DNA of 64,000 bases from Rhizobiaceae bacterium CPCC 101076. Its GTDB lineage: Bacteria > Pseudomonadota > Alphaproteobacteria > Rhizobiales > Methylopilaceae. Below, in pieces: positions 44,109-54,674 of this stretch. Every line of letters begins with the position of its first letter. Within the stretch, counting starts at the first letter, position 1. The DNA lies in NCBI GenBank assembly GCA_003347645.1, contig QDFX01000005.1, positions 62,001 through 126,000 of the forward strand, in the 5' to 3' direction. A program made the position numbers and the translations under genes. The notes under the pieces are model-generated. The model was given only the letters and a program-made list of their open reading frames with translations. It was not told where the DNA came from and made no database searches.

Positions 44109-44813
44109 CTACTCGGTGCGGAAGTCGATCCGCGCCGGAACGCGCGACAGATCGGCGATGACGGTCTCGCCGCCGATCGCCGTCTGGCCGATCGCCGACA
44201 TCGGCACCGCACCTTCCGGCAGATAGACGTCGAGGCGCGAACCGAAGCGGATTAGACCGAAGCGCGCACCGGGAAGAGCGACATCGCCCTCGTCCGCCCA
44301 GCAGACGATGCGGCGTGCGATCAGGCCCGCGATCTGCACCACGCCGACATCGCCGGACGCGCTGGCTATGACCAGGCTGTTGCGCTCGTTATCCTCGCTC
44401 GCCTTGTCGAGGTCGGCATTGAGGAACTTGCCCGGCCGATAGATGACACGGCGGATCGTACCGCCCACCGGCACGCGGTTTACGTGGACGTTGAAGATCG
44501 ACAGGAAGATCGAGATGCGCAGGCGCGGTTCGAGGCCCATTCCGAGTTCGGCTGGCGGCACGAACGGCCCGACCGCGGTGATCAGACCGTCGGCCGGCGA
44601 GACCACGAGGTTAGAGGCCATCGGCGTGACACGGATCGGATCGCGGAAGAAGAACGCGACATAGACCGTCAGGATCAGACCGATCCAGCCGAGCGGTTCC
44701 CACAGGAAGAACAGAAGCAGCGCCGCAACGAAGGCGATGCCGATGAATTTGTGGCCTTCGCGATGGATCGGCGGGATGAACTTGCGGATGGAGTCGAGAA
44801 CGGAATTGAGCAT
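44109..44813 (-). CDS. psd: Phosphatidylserine decarboxylase (short proenzyme type)
   Basis: Decarboxylates phosphatidylserine to phosphatidylethanolamine. 234 residues, the short form. N-terminal membrane helices ([16 protein letters not shown]), [18 protein letters not shown], and near the C-terminus [11 protein letters not shown], where autocleavage before the Ser produces the pyruvoyl group. First gene of psd-pssA. Confidence 0.93.
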   Translation of the reverse strand: MLNSVLDSIRKFIPPIHREGHKFIGIAFVAALLLFFLWEPLGWIGLILTVYVAFFFRDPIRVTPMASNLVVSPADGLITAVGPFVPPAELGMGLEPRLRISIFLSIFNVHVNRVPVGGTIRRVIYRPGKFLNADLDKASEDNERNSLVIASASGDVGVVQIAGLIARRIVCWADEGDVALPGARFGLIRFGSRLDVYLPEGAVPMSAIGQTAIGGETVIADLSRVPARIDFRTE

Positions 44814-44880
44814 TCAGGGCCTCGTGGGGCCCGGTGGATAGCACGAATGCGGGCTATGCCTAGAGTCCCTAGTTCCCGCG

Positions 44881-45031
44881 TTCCCGGACAAGCGCGCGAA
44901 GCGCACGCCAATCCAGGGCCCAGCGCATATGCGCGCCGCAGGCGCTCCATAGATAAAGTGCGGCTTCGCCGCGAGAAAGCGCTGGGTCCCGGTTCTCGGG
45001 ATGCGGCTTCGCCGCACCCGGACCGGGAAAC
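44881..45031. repeat. Palindromic intergenic repeat, family C
   Basis: Nested inverted arms: TTCCCGG (44881) with CCGGGAA (45025), and GGGCCCAGCG (44916) with CGCTGGGTCCC (44982); short GCGGCTTCGCCGC hairpins lie between. The region 44814-45050 between psd and the ABC exporter contains this element and no gene. Confidence 0.65.
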
Positions 45032-45050
45032 AGGCGTTCACTGAAGACAG

Positions 45051-47048
45051 TCAGCCCAAAGTCCCCGCCGCCGCAGCGATGACAGGCGGCTTCTCGACAT
45101 GTTCCTCGACGACGACCTCGCCATGGGTGTCGGGCGGAGCACCCTCCTCGCCGGTACGCGCCAGCTTCTCGCGCGCCTCGTCGGCTTCGCGCTGGCGGTC
45201 CCACATGCCGGCATAGAGCCCGCCCTGGGTCAGAAGCTCGGAATGATGGCCGCGCTCCACCACCTCGCCTGCCGAGAGCACGATGATCTCGTCGGCATTG
45301 ATGATGGTCGAGAGGCGGTGGGCAATGACGAGCGTGGTGCGGCCCTCCGAGACGCGCTCCAGCGCGTCCTGAATTTCCTTCTCGGTGTAGCTGTCGAGCG
45401 CCGATGTCGCCTCGTCGAGGATCAGGATCGGCGGCCCCTTCAGGATCGTGCGGGCGATGGCGACGCGCTGCTTCTCACCGCCCGAGAGCTTCAGGCCGCG
45501 CTCGCCGACTTCGGTATCGTAGCCCTTGGGGAGCATCTGGATGAACGGGTCGATCTGGGCGAGCGCCGCCGCCTGCTCGATCTCCTCGTCGGTCGCGTCC
45601 CAGCGGCCGTAGCGGATGTTGTAGCGGATCGTGTCGTTGAACAGGACGGTGTCCTGCGGGACCATGCCGATGGCGTTGCGCAACGTCTTCTGCTGGACGT
45701 CGCGCACGTCCTGCCCGTCGATCGTCACGCGGCCCTCGCCGACATCGTAGAAACGGTAGAGCAGCCGCGAAATCGTCGACTTGCCCGCGCCAGAGGGACC
45801 GACGATCGCGACCGTCTTGCCGGCCGGCACCTCGAAGGAGACCCCTTTCAGGATCGGCCGGTCGGGATCATAGGAGAAGCGCACGTCTTCAAAACGGATC
45901 GTGCCCTCGCGGACATCGAGCGGCTTCGCGCCGGGCTTGTCCTCGATCTCGGGATCCTCGGCCAGCAACTTGAACATCGCCTCGATGTCCGTCACCGCCT
46001 GCTTGATCTCGCGATAGACGAAACCCATGAAGTTCAGCGGCTGGTAGAGCTGGATCATCATGGCGTTGATCAGCACGAAATCGCCAACCGTATTGCGGCC
46101 CGCGCGCACGTCGACCGCCGCCATGCCCATGGCGACCGCGAGGCCGAGCGAGAAGATCACCGCCTGCCCGGCATTCAACCAAGAGAGCGAGGTGTAGGTC
46201 TTCACCGCCGCCTTCTCGTAGCCGGCCATCGCGCGGTCGTAGCGGGCGGCCTCGCGCTCCTCGTTGCCGAAATATTTGACGGTCTCGTAGTTCAGCAGGC
46301 TGTCGATCGCCTTGGCGCTGGCGTCGGTGTCCTGGTCGTTCAGGGTGCGGCGCAGGCCGAGCCGCCACTCGCTCGCGACGAAGGTAAACCAGGTGTAGGC
46401 GACGAGCGTCGCCGCAACAACGGCCACGTAGCGCCAGTCGAACTGCCAGGCGAGCACCGCGAAGACGAGGCCGAGTTCGATGATCGTCGGCACGACGGTC
46501 AGAAGTGCGGTGCGGGTCAGGGTCTCGATGGCATTGCGCCCGCGCTCGACGACGCGCGACAGGCCGCCGGTGCGGCGGCCGAGATGGAAGCGCAGGCTGA
46601 GTCTGTGGATGTGCTCGAAGACGCGCAGCGCCATCCGCCGCACGGCATGCATGACGACCGCGGCCGTCAGACCGTCACGCACCTGCGCCAACGCCACCAT
46701 CAGCACGCGGCCGATGCCGTAGATCGCCACCATCAGAACCGGCGCACCCATTGCGAGCGCATGCCAGGTACCGCCGTCGAGCGACGTCCTGCCGGCTTCC
46801 GAAAGCGTCAGCGCATCGACGGCCCATTTGAAACCGTAGGGCACCGCGATGGTGATCAGCTTGGTAAAGACCAGGAGAACCAGCGCGAGCGCGATGCGCG
46901 CCTGAAGGTCCGGCCGGTCGCCCGGCCACATGAAGGGCTGGAGGTCGCGGAACGTGCTGAAGAACTTGCCGCCTTCGGCACTCACCTCGCGCTTGGGCAC
47001 GGGAGCCTGCGTGCGCGCAATAGACTGCGCGGGATTGGTGAGCGACAT
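45051..47048 (-). CDS. ATM1/HMT1-type ABC exporter
   Basis: 665-residue half-transporter: six-helix membrane domain (about 55-370) with RVFEHIHRLSLRFHLGRRTG and DSLLNYETVKYFGNEEREA, the latter a hallmark of ATM1-type exporters. ATPase with Walker A GPSGAGKST, signature LSGGEKQRVAIART and Walker B ILILDEATSALD. Family members export glutathione-linked sulphur or metal compounds. The product's last 40 residues are polar. Full length, monocistronic. Confidence 0.94.
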   Translation of the reverse strand: MSLTNPAQSIARTQAPVPKREVSAEGGKFFSTFRDLQPFMWPGDRPDLQARIALALVLLVFTKLITIAVPYGFKWAVDALTLSEAGRTSLDGGTWHALAMGAPVLMVAIYGIGRVLMVALAQVRDGLTAAVVMHAVRRMALRVFEHIHRLSLRFHLGRRTGGLSRVVERGRNAIETLTRTALLTVVPTIIELGLVFAVLAWQFDWRYVAVVAATLVAYTWFTFVASEWRLGLRRTLNDQDTDASAKAIDSLLNYETVKYFGNEEREAARYDRAMAGYEKAAVKTYTSLSWLNAGQAVIFSLGLAVAMGMAAVDVRAGRNTVGDFVLINAMMIQLYQPLNFMGFVYREIKQAVTDIEAMFKLLAEDPEIEDKPGAKPLDVREGTIRFEDVRFSYDPDRPILKGVSFEVPAGKTVAIVGPSGAGKSTISRLLYRFYDVGEGRVTIDGQDVRDVQQKTLRNAIGMVPQDTVLFNDTIRYNIRYGRWDATDEEIEQAAALAQIDPFIQMLPKGYDTEVGERGLKLSGGEKQRVAIARTILKGPPILILDEATSALDSYTEKEIQDALERVSEGRTTLVIAHRLSTIINADEIIVLSAGEVVERGHHSELLTQGGLYAGMWDRQREADEAREKLARTGEEGAPPDTHGEVVVEEHVEKPPVIAAAAGTLG

Positions 47049-47167
47049 ATCAAAGCCTGGGGTGCGTTTGGCGCTCCATATAGGAGCGGATCGCGCGATC
47101 CGCGACCCCTTTGACGGGATGTTCTGTCTGGCGGAAGCCTCGCCACTACTCCGCTGCGGGCCGATTT

Positions 47168-47247
47168 GTCGTCATGCTCCGGCTTGACCGGAGGATCCAC
47201 ATCACGAGGTCGGCTTGGATGCTCCGGTCAAGCCGGAGCATGACGAC
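47168..47247. repeat. Palindromic intergenic repeat, family A, copy 2
   Basis: 26-bp perfect inverted arms start GTCGTCATGCTCCGGCTTGA (47168-47193) and end at 47247, with five-base extension after one mismatch. The spacer CACATCACGAGG resembles that of copy 1 at 15822-15893. It lies between the ATM1 start and the LysM stop and could terminate the LysM transcript. Confidence 0.8.
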
Positions 47248-47262
47248 CCAACTAGCACGGGA

Positions 47263-48429
47263 TCACCCCTTGGGCGGCATCACGAATATCTGACCTGGAT
47301 AGATCCGGTTCGGATCGCGGATCTGGTCCGCATTCGCTTCGTAGATCGTCGAATAACGAACGCCCGCGCCATAGATTTTCCGGCTGATGCGCCAGAGATT
47401 GTCGCCGCGCTGGACCTCCAACGTATCGAGCTTCGTGACGATCGGATTGGCCGATTGAACCGCACCCGTCGTCGACGGTGCGTCCGCCGGATTGGTCGAG
47501 GACGAGGCGAGTTCGCTCGGCTTCGGTGCATCGGCTGGCGGCATCGCTTTTAACGCCGCGAACGGCACTTCCGCGCGCGCCACGACCTTGCCGCTCTCGC
47601 CGAGTTGGTCGACGCGTACCTTGTAATTGCCGGCCGCCACGCCCTTTTCGATTTTGAGCGACCACTTGCCGTCGTCGCCAACCGTGGCTTCCGCGAGAGG
47701 CGAGTCGTTGAGATAGATCTGCGCCCGTGCACCCTCCGGACCCGTGCCCTGCACGAACAATTTGCCGCCCTCCGCCTCGACCGCGCCGATACGAAGCGGC
47801 AATTCAGGAGCGGCCTCCGCGGTCTGCGGCGCTACCGGAGGCGTTATCACGGCGGGGCTCGGAATAGCAGGCGAACCCACGGTGGCGGTATGAGTCGCGG
47901 GCGACCCGGCCTGCACGACCTGGGAAGGCTTGCCCGGCTCGCCCACCACGACCAGAACCTCGCCCTTGCCGGGCTCAGGTATCGCCACCGTAACCGACTG
48001 CTTGGAGCCGCCCGCATCGGGCGTCCGCAGCGTCAGTTCATAGCTGCCCTGTGCGAATGTCGGCGGCATCATCACGAATTCGCCCGCCTCATTGGCTTTG
48101 GTGCGATCGATGACTCCTCCGTTCGACAGCAATTCCACCTCGGCGCCCGGCGCCGCGCGGCCTGCGATGATGGCATCGCCCCTGGGTTCGACGCGTACGA
48201 TGTCGAAACTCGGCACGATCGTCGCGGCTGTCTTGCCGTCGGCCGCATTCTTCGATGCCGTGTCCGACGGTGGCGTCGACGGCGTACCGGGTGTGACCAC
48301 CTGCGGAGCGGACTGGGACAAAGCAGCGGTATCCTGGCGCTGCACTTCGCGGCGCGCGACGACACCGATGCCGATCGCCAGGATGACGATCAGCCCCAGC
48401 GCCAAGATTTGGCGTGCGCGAGCATTCAT
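47263..48429 (-). CDS. LysM-domain envelope protein
   Basis: 388 residues. N-terminal membrane helix (ILALGLIVILAIGIGVV), a Pro/Ala/Thr-rich middle with Ig-like segments (RVEPRGDAIIAGRAAPGAEV, GNYKVRVDQLGESGKVVA), and a C-terminal LysM (about 335-388: VQRGDNLWRISRKIYGAGVR, IYPGQIFVMPP) that binds peptidoglycan. Such proteins tether the inner membrane to the wall. ATG 48429 (MNARARQ) is preferred to 48474. Confidence 0.88.
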   Translation of the reverse strand: MNARARQILALGLIVILAIGIGVVARREVQRQDTAALSQSAPQVVTPGTPSTPPSDTASKNAADGKTAATIVPSFDIVRVEPRGDAIIAGRAAPGAEVELLSNGGVIDRTKANEAGEFVMMPPTFAQGSYELTLRTPDAGGSKQSVTVAIPEPGKGEVLVVVGEPGKPSQVVQAGSPATHTATVGSPAIPSPAVITPPVAPQTAEAAPELPLRIGAVEAEGGKLFVQGTGPEGARAQIYLNDSPLAEATVGDDGKWSLKIEKGVAAGNYKVRVDQLGESGKVVARAEVPFAALKAMPPADAPKPSELASSSTNPADAPSTTGAVQSANPIVTKLDTLEVQRGDNLWRISRKIYGAGVRYSTIYEANADQIRDPNRIYPGQIFVMPPKG

Positions 48430-48581
48430 CGAACCAAGTCTCCCCCGACCGGCAAGCCGGCCCATTAACACCATTCCCCGGTATTTATTGTCGCCTGTAT
48501 GCGGTCACGATCAAGTGGTGAAACAAGCTTGAAGGAATTTCGGGCTATGTTTGCCACATCTAAAGGCAAGAGAAACAAAGA

Positions 48582-49187
48582 ATGTCATTCATCAAATCAG
48601 TCTGCGTCTATTGCGGCTCGGGGCTGGGCCGCGATCCAAGGCATGAAATCGCCGCCCGGACCTTCGGCCAGATCCTCGCCGAGAACGGCGTCGGCCTCGT
48701 CTATGGCGGCGGCGGCCTCGGCCTTATGGGAACGGTCGCGCGGAGCGTGCTCGACCATGGCGGCCACGTCACCGCGATCATCCCGGAATTCCTGGTCCGC
48801 CGCGAGCACATGCTCGAAGCGGCGCAGGAGCAGATCGTCACCGAGGACATGCATGAGCGTAAACGCTTGATGTTCGAGAAGGCCGACGCCTTCGTCGCGC
48901 TGCCCGGCGGCATCGGCACGCTGGAAGAACTCGTCGAACAGCTGACCTGGGCACAGCTCGGCCGCCACAGGAAGCCGATCCTGATCGCCAATATCTCCGG
49001 CTATTGGGAACCGCTGCTGGCCATGCTCGAACACATGACGGCACACGCCTTCATCCGCGAAAGCCTGTGGGTGCCCTACCAGATCGCCGATAACATCGAG
49101 GACGTCCTGCCGACGCTCGAACGCGCCGCGCGCGACGCGCAGGAACCGGACCTGCCCTACAAGGTGGCGCCGGTCGGTAAGATGTAA
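48582..49187 (+). CDS. LOG-family nucleotide phosphoribohydrolase (TIGR00730 type)
   Basis: 201 residues. CVYCGSGLGRDP, VYGGGGLGLMGTVA and PGGIGTLEELVEQLTWAQLG are the LOG signatures; the enzyme releases the base from adenosine monophosphate or cytokinin ribotides. Conserved Arg and Glu of the PGGxGTxxE motif are present. Starts at ATG 48582; divergent from the LysM gene. Followed by a palindromic repeat. Confidence 0.93.
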   Translation: MSFIKSVCVYCGSGLGRDPRHEIAARTFGQILAENGVGLVYGGGGLGLMGTVARSVLDHGGHVTAIIPEFLVRREHMLEAAQEQIVTEDMHERKRLMFEKADAFVALPGGIGTLEELVEQLTWAQLGRHRKPILIANISGYWEPLLAMLEHMTAHAFIRESLWVPYQIADNIEDVLPTLERAARDAQEPDLPYKVAPVGKM

Positions 49188-49199
49188 GGACTTTCGAAG

Positions 49200-49262
49200 C
49201 CCTCTCCCGGGGGGAGAGGGCCGACTCGCACCGAGAGGTGCGAGCGGGGTGAGGGGTAAGGC
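49200..49262 (+). repeat. Palindromic intergenic repeat, family B, copy 3
   Basis: Hairpins CCCTCTCCC/GGGAGAGGG and CTCGCACC/GGTGCGAG followed by GGGGTGAGGGG, the same plan as 15736-15806 with other stem bases (covarying). Immediately left of the DUF559 pseudogene. Confidence 0.75.
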
Positions 49263-49270
49263 CTTCCGGT

Positions 49271-49650
49271 TCAATCCAGCCGCGGTAAAGACGGTCGAGG
49301 TTTGAGTCCCTGCGACACGTCGAGAGACCGGCCGATCTCCTGCATCACCCAATCGAGGCGTCCACGAACATCAACGTTCGTAAATCGAAGCTCCACGAAG
49401 CCCTTGCTCTCGATCACCGTCTTGCGTCGCTTGTCTTGATCTATCTGATCCAGATGGTGTGCACCATCACCTCGATGATCAGCTTCGCGTCCCAGCAACA
49501 AAAGTCGACGACAAAGCCCTCGATCGGCATCTGCCGCCTGAATTTCCAGCCTTCGAAACGCCGATCGCGCACGGCGTTCCAGATCAGATCTTCCGCAGAG
49601 GTCTGATCTAAACGGAGTTGACGAGCGAGCTGTGTTCGGCGAGGTGGCAT
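49271..49650 (-). pseudogene. DUF559 (Vsr-like endonuclease fold) gene broken by one frameshift
   Basis: The N-terminal part LARQLRLDQTSAEDLIW, FEGWKFRRQMPIEGFVVDF and AKLIIEV runs to about 49468, then the frame must change: DGAHHLDQIDQDKRRKTVI, FVELRFTNVDV continue to a stop at 49271. The expected sequence at the break is ...IIEV-DGAHH, which needs one extra base in GTG-ATGG. Joined, it would be a complete DUF559 protein of about 125 residues with the Vsr-like Asp/Glu core. It is flanked by inverted family B repeats. Confidence 0.85.
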
Positions 49651-49685
49651 GGCGAGAGGCTAATCGCCGGAGCTTTTATTCGCGA

Positions 49686-49741
49686 GGCCTTACCCCTCAC
49701 CCGGTCGCCTTCCGGCGACTCGACCTCTCCCCTGGGAGAGG
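49686..49741 (-). repeat. Palindromic intergenic repeat, family B, copy 4 (reversed)
   Basis: CCTTACCCCTCACCCGGTCG, hairpin GTCGCC/GGCGAC, then CCTCTCCCCTGGGAGAGG, the reversed counterpart of copy 3. The pair brackets the DUF559 pseudogene. Confidence 0.72.
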
Positions 49742-49747
49742 CGCATC

Positions 49748-51349
49748 TCAAGGCGCCGGCGCGCCGCTCCGCATCAGCTTGTAGGTCACGCTGTCGACCA
49801 GCGCCTGGAACGACGCATCGATGATGTTCGCGGAGACGCCGACAGTCGTCCAACTGTCGCCGCTGTCGTCGGCGGACTCGATCATGACCCGCGTCACGGC
49901 CTCCGTGCCGCCGTCGAGGATACGGACCTTGTAGTCCGTCAGCCTGAGATCCTGGATGTAGGGCTGATAGACGCCGAGATCCTTGCGGAGCGCGAGGTCG
50001 AGCGCGTTGACCGGGCCGTTGCCTTCGGCGACCGACATCAGGCTCTCGCCCTGGACTGTCAGCTTGACCACCGCCTCGCAGACGGTCGCGAGCGCGCCCT
50101 GCGAATTGTGGCGGAGCTCGACCGAGGTGCGAAAGCCGTCGACATCGAAATAGGCCGGCACGGTGCCTAGCAGACGGCGCGCCAGGAGTTCGAAGCTCGC
50201 GGCGGCGCCCTCATAGGCATAGCCGACGTTCTCGCGATCCTTCACCTCGTCGAGAAGACGACCGAGGCGGGGATCGTCCTTCGACACCTTTAGGCCGATC
50301 CGGTCGAGTTCCGCCAATAGGTTCGACTTGCCGCCCTGGTCGGAGACGAGAAGGCGACGCTTGTTGCCGACCGCTTCCGGCGGCACGTGCTCGTAGGTCT
50401 TGGGGTCCTTCAGGATCGCCGAAGCGTGGATGCCCGCTTTGGTCGCGAAGGCGTTGACGCCGACATAAGGCGCGTGGCGGTCGGGATTGCGGTTCAGGAT
50501 CTCGTCCAGCATACGCGACAGATGGGTCAGGTTGCGCAGGCCCTCATCCGACACGCCGGTCTCGAACCGGTCGCGGAATTCCGGCTTCAGCTTCAGCGTC
50601 GGGATCAGTGATACGAGATTGGCGTTGCCGCAGCGCTCACCGAGGCCGTTCAGCGTGCCCTGGATCTGGCGGACACCCGCGCCGACCGCCGCGAGTGCGT
50701 TGGCGACGGCGCAGCCGGTGTCGTCGTGCGGATGGATGCCGAGATGGTCGCCGGGGATGTGGACCGTTACTTCGGAGACGATCTTCGCCACCTCATGCGG
50801 AAGTGCGCCACCATTGGTGTCGCAGAGCACGATCCAGCGCGCGCCCTCCTCGTAAGCCGCCTTAGCGCAAGCCAGCGCATAATCCGGATTGGCCTTGTAG
50901 CCGTCGAAGAAATGCTCGCAATCGATCATCGTCTCGCGGCCGGCGGCGACGCCTGCGCGGACAGTCTCTCGGATTGAGTCCAGGTTCTCGTCCAAAGTCG
51001 CACCAAGCGCGACGTCGACATGATAGTCCCAGGTCTTGGCGACGAAGCAGAGCGCATCCGACTTTGCGGTCAGCACGGTCTGCAGGCCCGGATCGTTCGA
51101 GGCCGAGCGCCCTGCCCGCTTGGTCATACCGAAGGCCGTCAGCCGTGCCGACTTCAAGGCACGCGCCTCGCCGAACAATGCCGTGTCGGTCGGGTTCGCG
51201 CCCGGATAACCCGCCTCGACATAGTCGATCCCGATCCCATCGAGCATGGCGATGACTGACAGCTTCTCCTCGATCGCGAAGTTCACGCCGGCCGTCTGGG
51301 CGCCGTCGCGCAGGGTCGTGTCGAACAGGTAGAGCCGTTCGCGGGTCAT
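49748..51349 (-). CDS. cimA: (R)-citramalate synthase
   Basis: Condenses pyruvate and acetyl-CoA to citramalate, an alternative entry to isoleucine synthesis. 533 residues. HMGL-like barrel with YLFDTTLRDGAQTAGVNF, YVEAGYPGANPTD, LGIHPHDDTGCAVANAL (metal HxH) and GLGERCGNANL; C-terminal LeuA dimer domain with DYKVRILDGG. The FDTTLRDGAQT and DYKVRI features separate CimA from LeuA and homocitrate synthase. ATG 51349 overlaps the GFA gene stop by 4 bp; the longer frame to 51739 is a shadow. Confidence 0.92.
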   Translation of the reverse strand: MTRERLYLFDTTLRDGAQTAGVNFAIEEKLSVIAMLDGIGIDYVEAGYPGANPTDTALFGEARALKSARLTAFGMTKRAGRSASNDPGLQTVLTAKSDALCFVAKTWDYHVDVALGATLDENLDSIRETVRAGVAAGRETMIDCEHFFDGYKANPDYALACAKAAYEEGARWIVLCDTNGGALPHEVAKIVSEVTVHIPGDHLGIHPHDDTGCAVANALAAVGAGVRQIQGTLNGLGERCGNANLVSLIPTLKLKPEFRDRFETGVSDEGLRNLTHLSRMLDEILNRNPDRHAPYVGVNAFATKAGIHASAILKDPKTYEHVPPEAVGNKRRLLVSDQGGKSNLLAELDRIGLKVSKDDPRLGRLLDEVKDRENVGYAYEGAAASFELLARRLLGTVPAYFDVDGFRTSVELRHNSQGALATVCEAVVKLTVQGESLMSVAEGNGPVNALDLALRKDLGVYQPYIQDLRLTDYKVRILDGGTEAVTRVMIESADDSGDSWTTVGVSANIIDASFQALVDSVTYKLMRSGAPAP

Positions 51350-51821
51350 CGGGTCTGGTCCTTCGGCGGCCACGCCTCGGTGTCGTGGTCCGGATGCTGG
51401 TAGCTTGTGAGATCGTGCAGGAAATCCGGCACCTCGCCACCGAGCGTCAGGCGCTCGGGAAGGCCGGGAATTCCGTCGACATAGGGTAGTTTGCGTTCGG
51501 TGCCGTACTGGATCACCGGGGCGACCGCCTCGGGATGGTCGAACGCACCAATCGCAAGGCAAAGTTCGCCGGGCGCCTCGTAGGTCAGCGGCGTGCCGCA
51601 CATCGCGCAGAAGCCTCGGCGGACATGTTCCGAACTCTGGAAACGAGCAGGTTCGCCACGCGTCCACGCAACCCTGGCCTCGCCGACATTGACGAGCGGT
51701 GCGTAGAAGGCGCCGAACGCCTTCTGGCACATCCGGCAATGGCAGACCGACGGTTTTCCGAGTTCACCCTGGACGCGGAATCGCACCGCACCACACTGGC
51801 AGCCGCCGGAATGAGTCTCTG

Positions 51822-51825
<4 letters not shown>
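51346..51825 (-). CDS. GFA (CENP-V/GFA) domain protein
   Basis: 159 residues with the zinc residues of the glutathione-dependent formaldehyde-activating fold: [21 protein letters not shown] and [13 protein letters not shown]. Many family members are of unknown reaction, so a formaldehyde role is not implied. Overlaps cysS by 4 bp upstream and cimA downstream, forming the operon cysS-GFA-cimA. Confidence 0.9.
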
Positions 51826-53159
<1,334 letters not shown>

Positions 53160-53456
53160 GAAATATCCCGTGCCTTGGGGTCTGCCCTAGCCGGCCCCGG
53201 CAGTCGCGCTCTGTTTTTGATTTGGTCAGACAGATACGGCCGCGGCCAGCGTGAGCGCTAACCGCAGATAATGACGATCCGGCTAATGGCGGAAGCGTTG
53301 ATCTGCATGGGGCGGGACAATGGTGAGCGCGACGATCAGCGTCAAGTGATAAAGAGGACGGGCTCGAATTTCGCGGGGAATCGCGCCAATGGTCCACACT
53401 TAGGCCAGATTTCGCCGCTCTACCGGCACGGCCCTTCGGGCTCACAGGTTTCTTGA
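53160..53456. other. Intergenic region between cysS and the DUF2865 gene
   Basis: This 297-bp stretch between divergent genes has no credible reading frame, RNA gene or hairpin that I could recognise; it probably carries the two promoters. A possible T-box or other leader for cysS was looked for and not seen. Confidence 0.4.
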
Positions 53457-54662
53457 ATGTTCAAACGGTCCCGGTTTGTCGCGTTCGCGGTGCTGGCTCT
53501 CCTACCGGCAACGCCGGTTTTGGCGCAGGTTCCGCAGCAGTGCCTGCGTCTCGAAGCGCAGCTTGCGGCGCTCGACCAGCAGCCGCGCAGCGCGGACGCC
53601 GGTGCGGCGCAGCAGGCCTATGCCCAACGCCGGGCCGACCTCGACCGGATGATCGCCCGTTCGCGCGGAATGGGCTGCGGCCGCACCTTCCTGTTCGGCC
53701 CGCGTCCGCCGGCCGAATGCCGTGACCTCGATGCACAGATCAACCGCAGCCAGCAGCAGCTCGACCAGCTCGAAGCCCAGATCAGCCGCGGCCAAGGCGA
53801 TGCCGGCGTCCGCGAGGCTCGCCGCCGCGACCTGATCACGGCGCTCGCCGCCAATCAGTGCGGTGCGCAGTATCAGGCGGCATTGCCACCGCCTCCGCCC
53901 CAGCAGCGCTCGGGCGGCCTGTTCGGCCTTCTCTTCGGTGGCTCCCGCAGCGAGAGAGCGCCGCAGGAAGCCTATCCCGGCCAGCCGCAGATGGAGGTTC
54001 CGCAGACCTCGACCTTCCGCACGGTGTGCGTCAGAACCTGCGACGGCTTCTTCTTCCCAGTCAGCTACGCCACGGTTCCCGGCCGTTTCGCGCAGGACGA
54101 GGCGATGTGCCGGAAGACCTGCCCCGGAACCGAGGCGGAGCTGTTCTCCTATCCGAACCCCGGCGGCTCGATCCAGCAGGCCACGTCCGCCACGGGCGTC
54201 CCTTACGCGCAGCTTCCCAATGCTTTCAAATATCAGAAGGAATTTGTGAAGGACTGCTCGTGCAAGCCCGCGAATATGAGCTGGACCGAAGCGCTGTCAG
54301 GTGCAGACGACGACACCGTCCAACGCGGCGACATCGTCGTCGACGAGGAGCGCGCCAGGCGCATGTCGCAGCCCGGCACGGACCGCACCTCACCGGCAGA
54401 CGCAGCGCGCGCGGCGCAGGATAGTGCCAATTCGGTCACCAGCGAGGGGGTTGTGGACGGAGGCACCGACGCGCCTCCGCCGCCAGAAGGAGCCCTCGCT
54501 CCACCTCCGTCACAGGCCCAGGCGGCTCCGCCTCCCGGTTATTACGAGGGTCCGCCGCCGCCGGTCTACGAGGCTCCCCGCGCACCACCGCCGCCGGTCT
54601 ATGCGCCGCCGCGACAGCAGCGGGCACCGCAGCCGCTGCCGCGTGAGCGCGAAAACCGCTGA
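53457..54662 (+). CDS. DUF2865 exported protein with proline-rich C-terminus
   Basis: 401 residues with signal peptide (FVAFAVLALLPATPVLAQ). Middle contains a coiled stretch (DLDAQINRSQQQLDQLEAQI) and the DUF2865 core FRTVCVRTCDGFFFPVSYAT, AMCRKTCPGTEAELFSYPNP and FVKDCSCKP, whose six Cys likely form disulphides. The last 70 residues are Pro/Ala-rich (PPPPVYEAPRAPPPPVY in part), suggesting a wall-spanning tail. The family is common in Hyphomicrobiales and of unknown function. ATG 53457 is in a different frame from a TTG at 53453. Confidence 0.82.
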   Translation: MFKRSRFVAFAVLALLPATPVLAQVPQQCLRLEAQLAALDQQPRSADAGAAQQAYAQRRADLDRMIARSRGMGCGRTFLFGPRPPAECRDLDAQINRSQQQLDQLEAQISRGQGDAGVREARRRDLITALAANQCGAQYQAALPPPPPQQRSGGLFGLLFGGSRSERAPQEAYPGQPQMEVPQTSTFRTVCVRTCDGFFFPVSYATVPGRFAQDEAMCRKTCPGTEAELFSYPNPGGSIQQATSATGVPYAQLPNAFKYQKEFVKDCSCKPANMSWTEALSGADDDTVQRGDIVVDEERARRMSQPGTDRTSPADAARAAQDSANSVTSEGVVDGGTDAPPPPEGALAPPPSQAQAAPPPGYYEGPPPPVYEAPRAPPPPVYAPPRQQRAPQPLPRERENR

Positions 54663-54674
54663 TACAGCTGTAGC

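Noticed and set aside
45099-47114. 671-residue open frame on the plus strand
   Set aside because: It is antisense to the clearly recognisable ATM1-type exporter, is Arg/Asp/His-rich without domains, and reflects high GC content.
48499-48870. 123-residue frame overlapping the start of the LOG gene
   Set aside because: Ser/Arg-rich shadow in another frame of a well-conserved gene.
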